16,796 bases of DNA from Planctomycetaceae bacterium UBA6894 (lineage in GTDB: Bacteria > Planctomycetota > Planctomycetia > Gemmatales > Gemmataceae). A program made the position numbers and the translations under genes. The DNA lies in NCBI GenBank assembly GCA_002451275.1, contig DKBS01000120.1:1-16796 (forward strand). The letters run 5' to 3'. Below, piece after piece: positions 14,385 to 16,796 of the stretch. Every line of letters begins with the position of its first letter. Within the stretch, counting starts at the first letter, position 1. The notes under the pieces were generated by a model. The model saw only the letters and a program-made list of their open reading frames with translations. It had not been told where the DNA came from and did no database searches.

Positions 14385-15830
14385 TCACTTGCCTGGGGCC
14401 TTGCTGTACCCCAACAGGCTTCGCTCCTTGATCAGCTTGGCCACAGGCGGGGGGACCATGTCCTCCCAAGTGCGGCTGCCCTTGGCTATCAGTTGCAGCA
14501 CCTCGCGCGAGAAAATGTGGAGGTATTCCTCCATGTAGTTGTCGAGTGGCACCATCACGCCACGGTCCATCAGATACTTGAACAGGTTGCGCAACTCATG
14601 GTCGACACGGAAATTATCCAGCGTGACCAGAGCCCCGTCCTCCCGGTTGAAATATGGGTAGATGTAGAGTTTCAGGTCGAACTTGAAGAGCCGGCCGAAG
14701 GACTCGAGGATGCCGCCGTCGAGATGAGTATAGTACTTGGGATCAAACAGGTCCTTGAGACTGGGGATCCCCATCACCAGCGCCACCCTTTTTGACGAAT
14801 GTTGCGTCAGGAAGGAAGCCATGCGGTAGTACTCGAAATAGTCGCTGATTAGGGTGGTCATGCCGCAAGCCGCGAGAATATCGGCCCGTGCCAGGAAATC
14901 GGAATAGCTGGTATTCGTGTTGGTTTGCTGCAGATTGTTCATGGTCAACTCGGTAACCGTGACAATCTGGTCGCGCTCCTCGGATGGCAACTCGGCGGAA
15001 AACTTCTCGCGGGCGCACCGCAGCATGTCGAGATTTACATGGGTCACCGGGCGGAAGCTGCCACGCTCCAGCAGGATGTTTTTCTTGTAGAAGAATTCGG
15101 AGGGTTGGAGGACCTTGCCGCTGGCATCGAACATCGCGGCCTTGCTGAGTCCAAGCTGGACCAGTTTCAGGCTCATGACCCGGTTGTCGACCATGCGGAA
15201 GCCGATTCCAGCGAACTCGATCATGTCGATCTCGATGCGGCTGGTGCTCAGGTTGTCGAGGAGCGACTCAACCAGCACCTCCGGCTCGTGGTGGTGGTAG
15301 AACGCACCGTAGAGCAGGTTGACGCCGACAATGCCCAGGGCCTCCTGCTGCAGCAGATTTTCGGAATCGAGCAGGCGAACATGGATGATGATTTCGCTGT
15401 CCTGGTCGCGGGGATAAAGCTGGTAGCGCACCCCCAACCAGCCGTGGCAATCGCGGTTACCGCCCTTGTAGCTTTTGGCGGACACGGTGTCGGCAAAGGT
15501 GAAAAACGCGGTGCTATCGCCCCGCTTGTCCATGAGCCGGTCCACATTCAGCTTCTGCTCGTGTTCCAGCATGGCCTCCAGACGCGGGCGACTGACATAG
15601 CGCTCGCAAGGACCGTAGATGGCATCAGAAACAGTCATGTCGTAGGCGGACATGCTTTTGGCGACGGTTCCAGCGGCGCCTCCCACCCGAAAGAACCAAC
15701 GAACCACTTCCTGACCGGCGCCAATTTCCGCGAAGGTACCGTAGCGCCGGTGATCGAGGTTGATGCGGAGGGCCTTGGAGTGGGTGTCCGGTTTTTCGCG
15801 GACAAAACTGGCGCGGGCAGAATCGGTCAT
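14385..15830 (-). CDS. Conserved protein of unknown function, ~480 residues
   Basis: Protein of 481 residues without signal peptide or membrane span, so probably cytoplasmic. The strongest-looking block is YGTFAEIGAGQEVVRWFFR (30-48), continuing through GGAAGTVAKSMSAYDMTVSDAIYG (50-73). Others are LLYGAFYHHHEPE (172-184), IEFAGIGF (204-211), QPSEFFYKKNILLERGSFRP (242-261) and NNLQQTNTNTSYSDFLAR (298-315). I recognise this as a widespread bacterial family; from memory, homologues carry conflicting names such as TonB-dependent receptor or nicotinate-nucleotide adenylyltransferase. Neither fits: there is no plug, barrel or signal peptide, and no clear HxGH/ISSTxxR nucleotidyltransferase signature. 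The start at 15830 is supported by AGGA 9 bases upstream and by a 4-base ATGA overlap with the preceding hydrolase gene, implying coupled translation. The function is unknown. Confidence 0.85.
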   Translation of the reverse strand: MTDSARASFVREKPDTHSKALRINLDHRRYGTFAEIGAGQEVVRWFFRVGGAAGTVAKSMSAYDMTVSDAIYGPCERYVSRPRLEAMLEHEQKLNVDRLMDKRGDSTAFFTFADTVSAKSYKGGNRDCHGWLGVRYQLYPRDQDSEIIIHVRLLDSENLLQQEALGIVGVNLLYGAFYHHHEPEVLVESLLDNLSTSRIEIDMIEFAGIGFRMVDNRVMSLKLVQLGLSKAAMFDASGKVLQPSEFFYKKNILLERGSFRPVTHVNLDMLRCAREKFSAELPSEERDQIVTVTELTMNNLQQTNTNTSYSDFLARADILAACGMTTLISDYFEYYRMASFLTQHSSKRVALVMGIPSLKDLFDPKYYTHLDGGILESFGRLFKFDLKLYIYPYFNREDGALVTLDNFRVDHELRNLFKYLMDRGVMVPLDNYMEEYLHIFSREVLQLIAKGSRTWEDMVPPPVAKLIKERSLLGYSKAPGK

Positions 15831-16796
15831 TTGTCTTGTTCCTGTCTGGAAACGGAGTCTGGCACCAGCCATTTGGCCATGAATTCGTAAGCCTCCAGGC
15901 GGGTTGACACTGGAAAATCGTGCCCACCTTCAGGGGTCCGGAGTTGCAGTTTGTCGGCGGCACCGAGCAAGCGGAAGACCGGCATGGCCGCTGCCACCGA
16001 ATCCCTCACCCCCTGGAGATCAAAGTTATCGTCCCTTGTCGGCGCGCTGACGAAAACAGCGCGCGGGGCGATGGCAGCAAGCACCTCGGGGAAATCAAAG
16101 GGCATCCGGGCCGGATCCTTGGCAAAGACAGAAGTGATACGTGGCATGTAACGACTGGAGGTCCAACCGGTCAGGTCGCCATTCATGTACCTGGGGAAGG
16201 CAGTGAAACCGCAACTGGTCACGGCCACCTTGATTCGGGCATCAAAAACCGAGGTGAACAGCGTGTTGTGCCCTCCCAGGCTATGGCCGATCGCCCCGAT
16301 TCTTTCCGGATCAACCTCGGGAAGTGAGCACAGGACATCGATGGCGCGACTGTTGTTCCATATGGCCAGCATGCTACCAGACTGCCAAGCGGGATCCTCG
16401 AAATCGCAAGGGTATTCCCCGAAGCTGGGATAATCGGGAGCCAGACAAACAAAGCCGCGATCTGCGAGGTCGTAGGCCTGGCGCTTGGACACGGATTGCC
16501 CCAAGCCCACGGGTTCATCTTTTCCCATGGGGATGGTCTGGTGGAGACACAACGCTGCGGGGCACCGGGCCAACGGCCTGTCTGCCGGGGGCTGCGGGAT
16601 CAGCAACCAGGCTTTGACCACAGTTCCGGGACTGGGTTCGAAACTGATTTTTTGACGGGTGTGGCGAGAAACCTTTTCTGAGGCCCCCAAACGCTTGACG
16701 GATAGTGGTGTACGGTGCTCCTCGGAGGGAAAGGCGCCCATCACCTTTTCCATCCCCCGAAGAATCTCCTTTCTCCGGCCGGGCCATTGGTCGGGA
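15827..16796 (-). CDS. Alpha/beta hydrolase (dienelactone hydrolase/acetyl-xylan-esterase-like), 5' end outside the window
   Basis: Partial gene. An ATG at 16753 gives 308 residues, but the frame stays open to the window edge and the extra residues (DQWPGRRKEILRG before that Met) look like genuine family sequence, so the true start lies beyond 16796. Counting from the Met at 16753, residues 66-110 hold the core strands with LCLHQTIPMGK and LAPDYPSFGEY. The nucleophile Ser158 sits in GHSLGG, the likely acid is Asp241 or Asp242 in APTRDDNFD, and the base is His278 in GGHDFP. This is the layout of dienelactone-hydrolase/acetyl-xylan-esterase-like enzymes. No signal peptide can be judged. It overlaps the next gene by four bases (ATGA), tying the hydrolase to the unknown conserved protein. 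The substrate is not determined. Confidence 0.87.
   Translation of the reverse strand, partial: PDQWPGRRKEILRGMEKVMGAFPSEEHRTPLSVKRLGASEKVSRHTRQKISFEPSPGTVVKAWLLIPQPPADRPLARCPAALCLHQTIPMGKDEPVGLGQSVSKRQAYDLADRGFVCLAPDYPSFGEYPCDFEDPAWQSGSMLAIWNNSRAIDVLCSLPEVDPERIGAIGHSLGGHNTLFTSVFDARIKVAVTSCGFTAFPRYMNGDLTGWTSSRYMPRITSVFAKDPARMPFDFPEVLAAIAPRAVFVSAPTRDDNFDLQGVRDSVAAAMPVFRLLGAADKLQLRTPEGGHDFPVSTRLEAYEFMAKWLVPDSVSRQEQDK

Noticed and set aside
14385..15830. TonB-dependent receptor or NMN/nicotinate adenylyltransferase identity for the unknown protein
   Set aside because: No signal peptide, plug or barrel-like sequence, and no HxGH or ISSTxxR motif is visible.

Overview
The window is high-GC bacterial DNA with tightly packed genes. 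Long open frames run antisense to the real genes, as expected from strong G/C preference at third codon positions. The gene families point to the Planctomycetota-Verrucomicrobiota-Chlamydiota group, most likely Verrucomicrobiota: an Hsp70/DUF2760 pair, a conserved ~480-residue protein of unknown function, an STN-domain exported protein and two esterase-like alpha/beta hydrolases. This assignment is inferred from family recollection only; there is no rRNA in the window. No tRNA, rRNA, CRISPR array, insertion sequence or phage gene was recognised. No gene-free stretch exceeds 150 bases.

Layout. (A) 79-2527, minus strand: a two-gene unit in which a small membrane-anchored DUF2760 protein precedes a divergent Hsp70-family ATPase. 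Its upstream region holds a perfect dyad, and its coding sequence holds a strong hairpin. (B) 2660-3823, plus strand: a pteridine-reductase-like short-chain dehydrogenase and a small proline-rich protein of unknown function. The last gene abuts the next unit stop codon to stop codon. (C) 3824-9442, minus strand: ettA (ABC-F translation factor), a LolD/MacB-type ABC ATPase, an 872-residue FtsX-type permease and a small protein with a C-terminal membrane anchor, with gaps of 2 to 32 bases. (D) 9575-11248, minus strand: ilvD of the [2Fe-2S] type. (E) 11396-16796, minus strand: a run of five genes comprising a partial alpha/beta hydrolase, the ~480-residue unknown protein (4-base ATGA overlap), a secreted alpha/beta hydrolase, an exported double-STN protein and a polyprenol-phosphate-type glycosyltransferase (TGATG overlap).

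How the genes may work together. The ABC ATPase and permease form one envelope transporter or lipoprotein/lipid extraction complex, and the tail-anchored protein is a candidate accessory. Cluster E combines two hydrolases, an exported STN protein and a lipid-linked glycosyltransferase. That mix suggests envelope or polysaccharide handling, but the cluster also contains a cytoplasmic protein of unknown role. The least described units are the Hsp70/DUF2760 pair and cluster E. Nothing in the window is unmistakably a defence or mobile system.
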